Notes: a model not told the origin generated them from the letters alone. A DNA stretch of 60,481 nt from Herbaspirillum sp. Sphag64 (GCF_014192645.1 NZ_JACHYE010000017.1:1-60481); one strand, 5' to 3'; counted from the stretch's first letter, positions 18,153-27,333 are shown. A program made the numbers and translations.

Positions 18153-18840
18153 GCTCGGGCCCGCGCGGGTCTTGTTGTTCCTGTTTTTCCAGTACATAGC
18201 CGAAGCCGCGGATGGTACGGATGTTCAGGTTGGACGCGGCAATTTTTGTACGGATACGTGACACATAGACTTCGACTGCATTCAGTGAAACCTCTTCATT
18301 CCAGGTCAGAATGGCTTCAATAATCTGCTGCTTTGAGACAACCCGGCCGATTTGCTGGATCAGGTACTCCAGCACCGCCCATTCCCGTACGGATAGTTCG
18401 AGTGGTTTGCCATCGATGTAGGCGCGCTTGCTGAACTGGTCCAGTGACAGATTGCCGATCTGCAATTCGTGCGATTGCGGGCTGCTACGGCGTACCAGTG
18501 CCTTGATGCGGGCCACCAGTTCAGGCGTAGCGAAAGGCTTGACCAGATAATCGTCAGCGCCCAGCTCAAGGCCGCGCACGCGATCCGAAATGGCATCACG
18601 TGCCGTCAGCAACAGCACTGGCAGCGAACTGCCTCGTGCGCGCAGGCGTCGCACCACTTCAAAGCCGTCGATACCCGGCAGACCGATATCGAGTATCAGT
18701 ACCGCAATATCCGTACGTTGCAGCAGCATGTCGGCCATATCACCGGTGGCAACGATATCGACCGCCATGCCGTGCATGCGCAGCACGCGCGACAGTCCAT
18801 CGGCCAGAATGAGATCGTCCTCAACTAAAAGAACATGCAT
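18145..18840 (-). CDS. OmpR/PhoB-family response regulator
   Basis: Two-domain regulator of 231 aa. The receiver (MHVLLVEDDLILADGL) has the acidic pair near residues 8-9, phospho-acceptor Asp in LILDIGLPGIDGFE (near 51), Thr in LLTARD and Lys in DDYLVKPF. A winged-helix DNA-binding domain follows (LELSVREWAVLEYLIQQIGRVVSKQQI...VEVYVSRIRTKI...IRTIRGFGYVL). The ATG at 18840 begins the receiver directly; the longer in-frame extension adds non-homologous residues. It forms an operon with the overlapping kinase and faces the RND genes across about 370 bp holding phased TGTCA boxes, which fits a direct regulator of the pump. Confidence 0.9.
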   Translation of the reverse strand: MHVLLVEDDLILADGLSRVLRMHGMAVDIVATGDMADMLLQRTDIAVLILDIGLPGIDGFEVVRRLRARGSSLPVLLLTARDAISDRVRGLELGADDYLVKPFATPELVARIKALVRRSSPQSHELQIGNLSLDQFSKRAYIDGKPLELSVREWAVLEYLIQQIGRVVSKQQIIEAILTWNEEVSLNAVEVYVSRIRTKIAASNLNIRTIRGFGYVLEKQEQQDPRGPEHA

Positions 18841-19209
18841 GGTGGTGACAGGAAGAAGGTGGGGATGACAGCATGATGACACGACAACAACGCCACAACG
18901 CAACAACGGCAGCAGGTCGAATCATCCCATTGATGAATGGGCATCATTCTAGCTGCGAAGAACGGCTGCATAAAATGGAGGATTCATTTTTTCCCTATTT
19001 CTTAAATTGTGGGCTTGTCAGTTTATTGTCAGGGTCGTGTCATATTCGCGACAGGACGATGGCTTATTCTAGCGGTCGGATAAACGCCCCAAAAGAGCAA
19101 ATTCAGCAAGTTCAAGCTGCAAGTCGGATCGCAGCAGAGCATTCAGAAGCAGCGACCACATTGTCAGATGAGAATGTGTCGGAAATTCAAACCTTGAACC
19201 AACACAGTC
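18841..19209. promoter_or_regulatory. Divergent control region with phased TGTCA boxes
   Basis: 369 bp without a credible gene between the regulator and the RND adaptor. TGTCA occurs at 19016, 19027 and 19038, exactly 11 bp apart each time, just upstream of a possible -10 TATTCT (19065-19070) reading toward the pump. On the other strand TGTCA (plus-strand TGACA) occurs at 18866 and 18877, again 11 bp apart, plus a copy at 18846, close to the regulator start. One more TGTCA is at 19162. Eleven-bp direct repeats are the usual binding format of OmpR-family regulators; binding here is inferred. Confidence 0.6.
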
Positions 19210-20364
19210 ATGCAAAACAAATTTCATTCCCTTGCCAAGCGTCCTTTGACGATTGCCATCAGTGCCGCGCTCGGCGCTGCGGTCCTGTTGTCGATCAGTC
19301 TTGGCATGCGCAGTAGTTTCGTTCATGCGGAAAACCAGCCGGAAGCGCTCATGGTCCGTCAGGGACCCAACATTGTCATTCCAGCCAATTCACCTTTGCG
19401 CCAGCGTATCAGCGTGGTCACGGCCAGTCAGGCCGATAGTGCGCATGCCGTTGAGCTACCAGCCCAGGTTGAGGCCAACCCGGCAACGACGGTCAATATT
19501 TTGCCACCGCTGACGGGCAAGGTTGTCGCCCTCAAGGTTGGTCTGGGTGATCGCGTCAAGAAAGGTCAGCCATTGCTGGTGATTGCTTCGGGCGACTTTG
19601 CCCAGGCGGCCTCGGATCAGCAAAAGGCGCGCGATGCCCTGCAACTGGCGAAACGGACGCTGGAGCGTCAGCGCGGCGTGCAGCAGGCCGGTGCCGGTGC
19701 ACAGAAGGATCTGGAAGCGGCCGAAAGTGCTTACGAGCAGGCGCTCTATGAGTTTAATCGCGCCGATACCCGGGTACATGCCCTGGGCGATATCGGTACC
19801 GATCTCAGTGGTCGTGGCCTGACCGTATTTGCACCGGTATCCGGCAGCATCACTGCGCTCAGTATCGGTCTGGGGCAAAACGTCAACGATGCAACAGCTT
19901 CGGTGATGACCATCTCCAATCTGGACTCGGTCTGGGTCACTGCCAACGTGCCGGAAAACATGCTGTCTTATGTCAGCAAAGGGCAGAGCGTCAAGCTGAG
20001 CCTGAATGCCTACCCGGATGCCCAGTTCAAGGGCAAGGTCTCCTTCATCAGTGATGTATTGCAACCGGATACCCGTCGCTCGCTAGTGCGCATCGCGCTC
20101 GACAACAAGGAGGGCAAGCTCAAGCCCAATATGTATGCCACCGCGTCGTTCCCGGTACCGCAGGCAGTCAGCGCCAGTGTGCCCACCTCAGCGTTGCTGA
20201 TGAATAACGACAGCACTACCTTGTTCGTGGAAGTTGCACCCTGGACCTTCACCCGGCGGACTGTGGAAACCGGTTTTGAAGACAATGGGCAAGTCCGTAT
20301 CCTCAGTGGTGTCAAAGTAGGTGAACGCGTCATTGGTGCAGGTGGAGTATTGCTCAATGATTAA
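19210..20364 (+). CDS. RND efflux periplasmic adaptor (CzcB/CusB-like)
   Basis: Membrane-fusion protein of 384 aa with an N-terminal signal/anchor (PLTIAISAALGAAVLLSISLGM). The lipoyl-like half-motifs are TTVNILPPLTGKVVALKVGLGDRVKKGQPLL and, after a helical hairpin rich in Ala, Gln and Glu (about 140-190), LTVFAPVSGSITALSIGLGQNV. The beta-barrel segment VWVTANVPENMLSYVSKGQSV follows. It joins the inner-membrane RND pump to the outer-membrane channel. Its stop overlaps the permease ATG (8 bp). No His- or Met-rich metal tail is seen, so the substrate is not revealed by this subunit. Confidence 0.88.
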   Translation: MQNKFHSLAKRPLTIAISAALGAAVLLSISLGMRSSFVHAENQPEALMVRQGPNIVIPANSPLRQRISVVTASQADSAHAVELPAQVEANPATTVNILPPLTGKVVALKVGLGDRVKKGQPLLVIASGDFAQAASDQQKARDALQLAKRTLERQRGVQQAGAGAQKDLEAAESAYEQALYEFNRADTRVHALGDIGTDLSGRGLTVFAPVSGSITALSIGLGQNVNDATASVMTISNLDSVWVTANVPENMLSYVSKGQSVKLSLNAYPDAQFKGKVSFISDVLQPDTRRSLVRIALDNKEGKLKPNMYATASFPVPQAVSASVPTSALLMNNDSTTLFVEVAPWTFTRRTVETGFEDNGQVRILSGVKVGERVIGAGGVLLND

Positions 20365-23300
20365 TGACATCGTTCGCTATTGCCTCAAGAAACGCTATGC
20401 CGTGATTCTGGTGACCATTCTGGTCGCTATCTTTGGCTATTTTTCGTGGACCAAAATGGCCGTTGAGGCCTATCCGGAACTGGCAGACGTGCAGGCGCAG
20501 GTCACCACGCAGGCTCCTGGTCTGGCTGCCGAGGAAATCGAGCAGCAGATCACGATTCCACTGGAGCGTCAGCTGAGCGGTACGCCTGGACTGGTCAACA
20601 TGCGTTCGTCCAGTACCTTTGGACTGTCGCTCATTACCTTGACCTTCAAGGATGGTGCGGAAGATTACTGGGAGCGCCAGCGCGTCACTGAGCGCATTGG
20701 TCAGGCGACCCTGCCTAGTGGCATTACCCCTTCGCTCGATCCGGTCAGCGGTGCCGCGGGTGAAATTTTTCGCTACACACTGGAGTCCGATACCAAGAAT
20801 CTGATGCAGCTTTCGGAGCTTCAGCGCTGGGTCGTCATACCGGCGCTCAAACAGGTGCAAGGGATTGCTGACGTCAATAATTTTGGCGGCTTCACCATGG
20901 AGTACCAGATTGAGCTGGATCAAAACCAGATGCAACGTTTTGGCATTGCGCTCAGCGATGTCACCAGCGCCATCAACAATAATAATGCCAATGCCGGCGG
21001 TAGTCGTATTACCCGTGGTGAGCAAGGTTACGTTGTGCGCGGTATCGGGATGCTGCATAGCCTGACTGATCTCGGCAATATCGTGGTCAAGCAAAGTAAT
21101 GGTGTGCCGATTCTGGTGCGTGATCTGGGCAAGCTGCAAAACAGCCATCAGGAACGGCAGGGGATTCTGGGCAAGAATAATAATCCCGATACGATTGAAG
21201 GTATCGTGCTGCTCCTCAAGTATCAGAACGCCTCGGAAGTCATCAAGTCGGTGCATGCCAAGGTGACGGAGCTGCAGGCACAGCTGGCGCCACAGGGTGT
21301 GCGTATCGTGCCCTATATCGATCGAGATGACTTGATCGAACTGACCGTGCACAAGGTTAGTCATACTGTGCTCGAAGGCATAGGTCTGGTTTGTATTGTG
21401 CTGATCCTGTTTCTGGGCAGCCCGCGTAGTGCGCTGGTAGCGGCTGTCACGATTCCGCTGGCACTGGTGGCAGTGTTCATCATGATGTATCTGACCAAGA
21501 TGCCGGCCAACCTGTTTTCATTGGGAGCGATCGACTTCGGCATTATTGTGGATGGCGCCATCGTCGTCACCGAGGCGATTCTGCGGCGGCGTGAAGCTGA
21601 GCCGACCGTGGAACTGACCGAGAACGAGGTGCGTGCGGCGACGACAGAAGTGATTAAACCGATCTTCTTCGCGACGCTGATCATCATCAGTGCGTATCTG
21701 CCACTGTTCGCGTTTGAACGTGCCGAAGGCAAGCTGTTGCAGCCGATGGCCTTTACCGTCAGCTATGCATTAATCGGCGCGCTGATCTGCAGCGTGGTGC
21801 TGATTCCCGGGCTGGCCTACATGGCGCTGCGTAAGCCACGCAAGATATTTCACAACAAGCCGCTGGAATGGCTGAGCAATGGTTATCGCAAGTTGCTGGG
21901 AAGCTTGCTGGACAATACGGCTATCGCCTATCTGATTGGTGCTGTGGCGCTGGCTGGTGTGATCGGACTGGGCTCCACTGTTGGCCGCGAGTTCATGCCG
22001 CAACTGGACGAAGGCGCCTTGTGGATGCAGGTGCAGTTGCCTTCTGGTATCTCCCTGGAGAAGGCCAGTGACATGGCCGGTGAATTACGTCGCACCTTGC
22101 TGGAATTTCCAGAAATTTCTTTTGCAGTGACGCAGCTTGGTCGCAGTGATGACGGTACCGATCCATGGACACCTTCGCATATCGAGGCACCGGTTGGACT
22201 GAAGCCTTACGATACCTGGCCGGCCGGAGAAAATAAGGCCGCATTCATGCGACGGCTAAATGCGCGTCTGGCGAAAATCCCAGGGATGTCGATTGGTATC
22301 AGTCAGCCCATCAGCGATGGCGTCAACGATGCGGTTGGTGGTTCGCATAGTCCGTTGGCGATCCGTGTTTACGGTGACGATTTCAAGGAGCTGCGACGTA
22401 TTGGTAATGACATCATCAACGTATTGAATACGGTACCGGGAACTGCTGAAGCATCGATTTTCCAGGAGCCGCCGATTCCTCAAATCGTGGTTGATATTGA
22501 TCGCGAAGCAACGGCACGTCTGGGGATCAATATCGCCGATGTCAGCAATCTGATTCAGACCGGGATTGGTGGTGGTGCAGTCACGCAGCTGTATGTGGCC
22601 GATCGCATCTACAACGTCACAGCGCGGTTCAACAAGAAGCAAAGCAGTAGCGTCGAGGCAATGGGTAACCTGTTGCTGACATCCTCAACCGGTGCCCGCA
22701 TTCCCTTATCGCAGATTGCTCACATCCGGATGGCCACTGGTGAAAGCACGATTACCCATGAATCGACCCACCGTCAGATCACCATTCGTCTTGACTATGC
22801 GGATCGTGACTTACTGTCGTATTACAACGATGCGCTGGACCGGGTCTCACGCGAAGTCAAATTCGACAAGACCAAATACCGCCTGCAATGGGCCGGTCAG
22901 TTTGAAAATCAGGAGCGCGCTCAGGCACGACTGATTCTGGTATTTGCCCTCGTGATCGGTTTGATGTCCATCATTTTGTATGCGGGCTTTGGCAAACTGC
23001 GATATGCCATGCTGATTCTGGGTGTGGTGCCGTTGGCCGCACTCGGTGGTCTGATTGCGCTGCATCTCACCAGCAGTACTGTCAATGTGGCTTCTGGCGT
23101 TGGATTCATTGCGCTCTTTGGTGTTGCGGTACAGAACGGCATCATCATGATTTCCAATATCAATCGTGTACGTGATCCCGAACTGTCGCTCAAGGAGGCT
23201 GTCTTGGCCGGTGCGGCAGAGCGATTTCGCCCGGTGTTGATGACTGCGACCGTTGCCTCGGTCGGCATGTTGCCAGCCGCACTGGCAACTGGTGTCGGCA

Positions 23301-23452
23301 CCGACGTACAGCGCGGCCTTGCGACCGTGGTGGTCGGTGGGCTGGTCGTGGCGACATTGTTGACATTGTTCATCTTGCCGGCTTTCTATTTTGCGATGGA
23401 GCGCTTTATCGAGAGCCGTCGCGGCACCATACAAATTCAGGATGGCAGGTAA
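20357..23452 (+). CDS. RND efflux permease, CzcA/HME family
   Basis: Inner-membrane proton-driven transporter of 1031 aa with twelve expected helices and two large periplasmic loops. The TM4 segment AIDFGIIVDGAIVVTE holds Asp, Asp and Glu at spacing 0, +6 and +13, the pattern of the essential D402/D408/E415 of CzcA, which argues for heavy-metal efflux rather than drug efflux. Start ATG 20357 (MINDIVRYCLKKRY) overlaps the adaptor stop by 8 bp; an earlier in-frame codon at 20321 is not preferred. The metal is unknown: TM4 differs from the CusA pattern, which speaks for Zn/Co/Cd/Ni-like rather than Cu/Ag, but weakly. Confidence 0.88.
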   Translation: MINDIVRYCLKKRYAVILVTILVAIFGYFSWTKMAVEAYPELADVQAQVTTQAPGLAAEEIEQQITIPLERQLSGTPGLVNMRSSSTFGLSLITLTFKDGAEDYWERQRVTERIGQATLPSGITPSLDPVSGAAGEIFRYTLESDTKNLMQLSELQRWVVIPALKQVQGIADVNNFGGFTMEYQIELDQNQMQRFGIALSDVTSAINNNNANAGGSRITRGEQGYVVRGIGMLHSLTDLGNIVVKQSNGVPILVRDLGKLQNSHQERQGILGKNNNPDTIEGIVLLLKYQNASEVIKSVHAKVTELQAQLAPQGVRIVPYIDRDDLIELTVHKVSHTVLEGIGLVCIVLILFLGSPRSALVAAVTIPLALVAVFIMMYLTKMPANLFSLGAIDFGIIVDGAIVVTEAILRRREAEPTVELTENEVRAATTEVIKPIFFATLIIISAYLPLFAFERAEGKLLQPMAFTVSYALIGALICSVVLIPGLAYMALRKPRKIFHNKPLEWLSNGYRKLLGSLLDNTAIAYLIGAVALAGVIGLGSTVGREFMPQLDEGALWMQVQLPSGISLEKASDMAGELRRTLLEFPEISFAVTQLGRSDDGTDPWTPSHIEAPVGLKPYDTWPAGENKAAFMRRLNARLAKIPGMSIGISQPISDGVNDAVGGSHSPLAIRVYGDDFKELRRIGNDIINVLNTVPGTAEASIFQEPPIPQIVVDIDREATARLGINIADVSNLIQTGIGGGAVTQLYVADRIYNVTARFNKKQSSSVEAMGNLLLTSSTGARIPLSQIAHIRMATGESTITHESTHRQITIRLDYADRDLLSYYNDALDRVSREVKFDKTKYRLQWAGQFENQERAQARLILVFALVIGLMSIILYAGFGKLRYAMLILGVVPLAALGGLIALHLTSSTVNVASGVGFIALFGVAVQNGIIMISNINRVRDPELSLKEAVLAGAAERFRPVLMTATVASVGMLPAALATGVGTDVQRGLATVVVGGLVVATLLTLFILPAFYFAMERFIESRRGTIQIQDGR

Positions 23453-23457
23453 GAACC

Positions 23458-24957
23458 ATGATCACCTTACGTAAAAAATCATCCATGCAGCTGCCAGCGC
23501 GCCTGACTATCGTCGCTGCGGCAGTTGCCAGCATGCTGCTGACAGCTTGCGCGGTCGGTCCTGACTATCAGAAGCCGGCGGCACCTCAGGCCAGTGGCTA
23601 TACACCGGAGCCGTTGGCGCCGCTTAAAGAAGTCGATGGCACGCTCGCTGGCGGCGCGCAGGAGTTTGTGATGGATCAGGACATTCCGGCGCAATGGTGG
23701 ACCCTGTTTGGCTCGGCAGAGCTCAATGCCGTCATCGAGCGCGCCTTGCATGCCAATGCTGACCTGGAAGCAGCCAAGGCGGCACTGCGAGTCGCGCAGG
23801 AAAACGTCTCGGCACAGCAGGGTGCCTACTTCCCGACGGTCAATGCGCAATATATTCCGTCGCGCCAGCGGGTCGTCAACAATACGCCTGCGCTGTACAC
23901 CTTGCACACTGCACAGTTGAATGTGGCGTATACAGCGGATGTGTTTGGGAGTAATCAGCGTCAGGTGGAAAACCTGAAGGCCGTGGCCGAAGGACAAAAA
24001 TATCAGATGCAGGCGGCTTATCTGACCCTGACCTCAAACGTTGTGGCGGCTGCGGTACAGGAAGCTTCCTTGCGTGCACAGATTCGTGCGACGCAGGAAA
24101 TCATCCGCGTGCAGGAAGAGTTGCTCGAGCTGTTGCAGCGCCAATATGCCCTCGGTGATGTGGCGCAGGCAGATGTCGCTGCGCAGGAAACTGCATTGGC
24201 GCAGTCTTATGCCACACTGCCGCCGTTGCAAAGCGCCTTGTCGCAGCAACGTCATCTGTTGGCGGCACTGACAGGTAGCTTGCCAGATCAGGAACTGCCA
24301 GAAACGTTCACGCTGGAGTCCTTGAAGTTGCCAGCGCAGATGCCAGTCAGTTTGCCGTCTGCATTGCTGGCTCAACGTCCGGATATCGCCGCCGCGGAGG
24401 CACAGCTGCATGCTGCCACCGCCGCCGTCGGTATCGCCAAAGCCAATATGTTGCCGCAGATCACGCTCACCGCTGGTGTTGGCAGCAGCGCATACGGCTT
24501 CAGTGATTTGTTCACCTCCGGCAATGGCATCTGGAGCGTAGTTGGCGGGTTGACCCAGCCGCTGTTTGCTGGTGGCACGCTGTTGCATCGCAAGCGTTCG
24601 GCTGAGGCCGCCTTGGATCAGGCGGCAGCACAATATCGGAGCACGGTGATCAAGGCTTTCCAGAATGTGTCCGATGCTTTACGTACCTTGCAGTTTGATG
24701 CTGACACCTTGCGTACGCAGTCGCTCGCCGAACGGGCTGCAGCCAGGAGTCTGGACATTGCAAGGCGCTCGGTTGAGCTGGGTGACGCGACACCACAGAG
24801 TTTGTTGACCGCAATCCAGGCCTATCAGCAGACGGTGATCAGTCTGACGCAGGCGCAAGCCAGTCGCTATGCTGACAGTGCAGCCTTGTTCCTGGCAATG
24901 GGTGGCGGCTGGTGGCATGCTGATATCAGTGCCGAGAAAAGTCCGGAATCACACTAA
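23458..24957 (+). CDS. NodT-family RND outer-membrane efflux lipoprotein
   Basis: TolC-like outer-membrane channel of 499 aa. The N-terminus carries a lipobox (MLLTAC) after a hydrophobic signal, then AVGPDYQKP, the standard start of NodT proteins. Two long Ala/Gln-rich coiled segments alternate with beta regions; PVSLPSALLAQRPDIAAAEAQL is the family motif. It starts 5 bp after the permease stop and ends before a strong terminator, so it closes the pump operon. It is one of two NodT proteins in the window. Confidence 0.9.
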   Translation: MITLRKKSSMQLPARLTIVAAAVASMLLTACAVGPDYQKPAAPQASGYTPEPLAPLKEVDGTLAGGAQEFVMDQDIPAQWWTLFGSAELNAVIERALHANADLEAAKAALRVAQENVSAQQGAYFPTVNAQYIPSRQRVVNNTPALYTLHTAQLNVAYTADVFGSNQRQVENLKAVAEGQKYQMQAAYLTLTSNVVAAAVQEASLRAQIRATQEIIRVQEELLELLQRQYALGDVAQADVAAQETALAQSYATLPPLQSALSQQRHLLAALTGSLPDQELPETFTLESLKLPAQMPVSLPSALLAQRPDIAAAEAQLHAATAAVGIAKANMLPQITLTAGVGSSAYGFSDLFTSGNGIWSVVGGLTQPLFAGGTLLHRKRSAEAALDQAAAQYRSTVIKAFQNVSDALRTLQFDADTLRTQSLAERAAARSLDIARRSVELGDATPQSLLTAIQAYQQTVISLTQAQASRYADSAALFLAMGGGWWHADISAEKSPESH

Positions 24958-24983
24958 ATAAAGTAGCCGTAAACTCGCCGTCC

Positions 24984-25015
24984 AAAGCCCACACCATTCG
25001 GTGTGGGCTTTTTTT
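24984..25015 (+). terminator. Rho-independent terminator of the RND operon
   Basis: Twelve-bp stem AAAGCCCACACC / GGTGTGGGCTTT with loop ATTC, then a T run; about 27 bp after the NodT stop. Confidence 0.9.
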
Positions 25016-25121
25016 AGATGATTTTTCTTTTCCTCTGATCCTCTGATTGCCTCCCTGAACCTGCTGGGATAAATTGCGTATTGCTGCGGGTACTTTTGCT
25101 CGTACCAATAAAGGAAACTGG

Positions 25122-26330
25122 ATGAAAATCATCAATCGCATACACAAGGCCAATGCAGGACGAGATCCCGAGCGTCTGGCCATGAAGTATGCTGCCATGC
25201 GTACTGATCCCTTCATTTTTTTGCGTGGCACCTGTCATCTGTTTTATGACCGTCAATCCAAGAGTGGCATCTTCAAGTCAGCACCGGTGGCATGGTGCTG
25301 TGGCGATTTGCATCTGGAAAATTTTGGCAGCTACAAGGGTGACAATCGACTGGCCTACTTTGATCTCAATGATTTTGATGAAGCCGCCAAAGCACCGGTG
25401 ACCTGGGAACTATCACGGTTGATGGTCAGCATTCTGGTTGCCGCACCCGGACTGGGTTTGTCGCACGATGACGCACTCGCATTGGCGGCGCATTTCATGC
25501 AGGCTTACAGTGATGCGCTCAGGCTGGGCAAAGCGCGCTGGGTCGAACGCGAAACCAGCGCCGGTCTGGTGGGAGATTTGCTGCATCAACTACAGCATCG
25601 CTCGCGCGTGATGTTCCTCAATCGACGTACCCAGAAGAAGGGTGGAGAACGGCGCTTTCGTATTGACGGCAGGAAGATCCTTGCGGTCACGGATGAACAA
25701 CGGCACAAGGTGCAGCAATTCATGGCGACCTTTCGTGCTTCGCATCCACAGCCACATCCAGATTTTTATCGCGTCGTAGACATTGCGCGTCGGGTCGCAG
25801 GTACCGGGAGCCTCGGCGTCGAGCGTTATGCCATTCTGGTGCAGGGTAAAGGCTCGCCTGACCAGAATTATCTGCTAGATCTGAAGCAGGCGCTGCCTTC
25901 TTCGATTGCCGCTCATCTGCCCGATCTGCAACCAGCATGGAGGCATCAGGCTGAACGGGTGGTGACGATTCAGCGTCGTATGCAGGCAGTCTCCATGGCA
26001 TTTTTGCAGGCAGTCACAATAGGTAAGCAGTCGTACGTGCTGCGCGCCCTGCAACCTAGCGAGGACCGCGTGCCGCTGGCTGGCCAGCAGCACCACCCTG
26101 AGCATCTGCGTGGTGTGCTGGAGGTGATGGGGCAATGTCTTGCCTGGGCTCAGTTGCGCAGCTCCGGTCGTGAAGGATCGGCGATTGCGGATGAACTGAT
26201 TGAATTTTCTTCCCGTCAGAAATGGCGGGGCAAATTATTGGAGGCATGCGATGACTTGGCATCGCAAGTCAATGAGGACTGGAAAACCTATGCCAGTGCT
26301 TATGACGATGGCGTTTTTCGTTTAGTCTGA
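25122..26330 (+). CDS. DUF2252 family protein
   Basis: Protein of 402 aa with the DUF2252 pattern: FIFLRGTCHLFYDR, the motif WCCGDLHLENFGSYKG resembling the HGDLHxxN catalytic loop of aminoglycoside-phosphotransferase/kinase-like folds, and AYFDLNDFDEAAKAPVTWELSRL resembling the metal-binding Asp loop. Thus it may bind nucleotide or phosphorylate a small substrate; no function is established. The ATG at 25122 has an AAAGGAAA ribosome site; an in-frame codon at 25074 lacks one. It lies downstream of the efflux operon but is separated by a strong terminator, so it is an independent gene. Confidence 0.8.
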   Translation: MKIINRIHKANAGRDPERLAMKYAAMRTDPFIFLRGTCHLFYDRQSKSGIFKSAPVAWCCGDLHLENFGSYKGDNRLAYFDLNDFDEAAKAPVTWELSRLMVSILVAAPGLGLSHDDALALAAHFMQAYSDALRLGKARWVERETSAGLVGDLLHQLQHRSRVMFLNRRTQKKGGERRFRIDGRKILAVTDEQRHKVQQFMATFRASHPQPHPDFYRVVDIARRVAGTGSLGVERYAILVQGKGSPDQNYLLDLKQALPSSIAAHLPDLQPAWRHQAERVVTIQRRMQAVSMAFLQAVTIGKQSYVLRALQPSEDRVPLAGQQHHPEHLRGVLEVMGQCLAWAQLRSSGREGSAIADELIEFSSRQKWRGKLLEACDDLASQVNEDWKTYASAYDDGVFRLV

Positions 26331-26620
26331 TTGGTCATCGGCAATAGTTAATTGCGGGAAAATAAATAGAGGTCCACAGAGGTCGAATCGGCTCTGTCTG
26401 GTTTGTTTATCGTCTTCTGCAGGCCTATCCCCCCCCAACATTCCTCCGAATTCCCCCCCATCATGGGGGGGGTGTTTTTCCCGGATTCAGTGCAGCCTAG
26501 CTCCTGAAGCAGACTTTGCAAAAACAGAGAATCGCGGCAACGACTGTTTCAGGGATTCTGCGTACTTGCTCACCCCTTGTGCCCAGATTGTGTTGAAAAT
26601 GCTGTCAGAGGAAAAACAAA
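26331..26620 (+). promoter_or_regulatory. Gene-free stretch with C8, C7 and G8 tracts
   Basis: 290 bp between DUF2252 and the Crp-like gene. C8 is at 26429-26436, C7 at 26453-26459 and G8 at 26465-26472. The C7 tract and its A pair with T and seven Gs across a 3-nt loop, followed by TGTTTTT, which is terminator-like; C8 could pair with the same G tract instead. No clear promoter for the regulator was recognised. Confidence 0.5.
26453..26479 (+). terminator. C/G-tract hairpin terminator after DUF2252
   Basis: Eight-bp stem (seven C:G pairs plus A:T) with loop TCA, followed by TG and T5; about 120 bp after the DUF2252 stop. Confidence 0.6.
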
Positions 26621-27274
26621 ATGAATAACAACCAAACTTGCCCAGACTACATGTCACCTGAGTTAAGCGCTCCACATCAATCCGTCGATTTACTGAAAGA
26701 CATCATCAAGAGGTATGGTCAGACGCATTATGCGCGCGCCGGCCAGATGATTCGCGATGCGGATTTCCATAGCCAGGTATTTTGGGTCGACAGCGGTGTG
26801 TTGCTCTTGCGGACCGATGCCCAGTACAGCATTGCCAATTTCGGCAAAAATCAGTTAATCGGCGTCAACAATATCTTCCAGGGGGGGATGCCCGATCACT
26901 ATCTCGAAGTTGTCGAAGATACGCGTTATACGGTATGCCCGGTCGAGCATTTTCTCCACCATCTGGACGATGGCAGAGTCGTATTGGCCATTGCAGAGCA
27001 TATCAACTGGCAGGCGATGGTGATGGCCTTTTATGTCTCGGTCATGCTCAGGGAAGACGCCTACGGCAAGGTCAAGTTTGCACTGGAGTTACTGAGCAAG
27101 GCATCGGCCGAGTTTCGTGATCATATCTCGGTGGTGAAATTCGTCTGCGAGCGTACCGGCGTTTCCAAGGCGCATGCCCATTCGATTCTCAAACAGCTCA
27201 GATTGGGGGGCTACATCGAGATGACGGCAGGGAATCTGGTGCAGATATTCAAGCACCTGCCGAGTGCTTATTGA
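26621..27274 (+). CDS. Crp/Fnr-family transcriptional regulator
   Basis: 217-aa regulator. The N-terminal cyclic-nucleotide-binding-like beta roll (AGQMIRDADFHSQVFWVDSGVLLLRT...FGKNQLIGVNN) is followed by the long dimer helix and a C-terminal winged helix (FVCERTGVSKAHAHSILKQLRLGGYIEM). The RER-type cAMP phosphate cassette is not seen, and no N-terminal Fnr cysteine cluster is present, so it does not look like a classical Crp or Fnr; the signal is unknown. GAGG precedes ATG 26621 at a fair distance. It stands alone and converges on rng, with a perfect dyad between the stops. Its targets are unknown. Confidence 0.75.
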   Translation: MNNNQTCPDYMSPELSAPHQSVDLLKDIIKRYGQTHYARAGQMIRDADFHSQVFWVDSGVLLLRTDAQYSIANFGKNQLIGVNNIFQGGMPDHYLEVVEDTRYTVCPVEHFLHHLDDGRVVLAIAEHINWQAMVMAFYVSVMLREDAYGKVKFALELLSKASAEFRDHISVVKFVCERTGVSKAHAHSILKQLRLGGYIEMTAGNLVQIFKHLPSAY

Positions 27275-27301
27275 ATGCTTCAGTGGGGTTTATATTCTGC
27301 T

Positions 27302-27333
27302 CTGCACTGCTGACGCGCTGATCAGCAGTGCAG
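27302..27333. terminator. Perfect 12-bp dyad between regulator and rng
   Basis: CTGCACTGCTGA and TCAGCAGTGCAG with an 8-nt loop, lying between convergent stops. No T run follows on either strand, so it is either a factor-dependent or bidirectional stop structure or a protein site. Confidence 0.5.
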
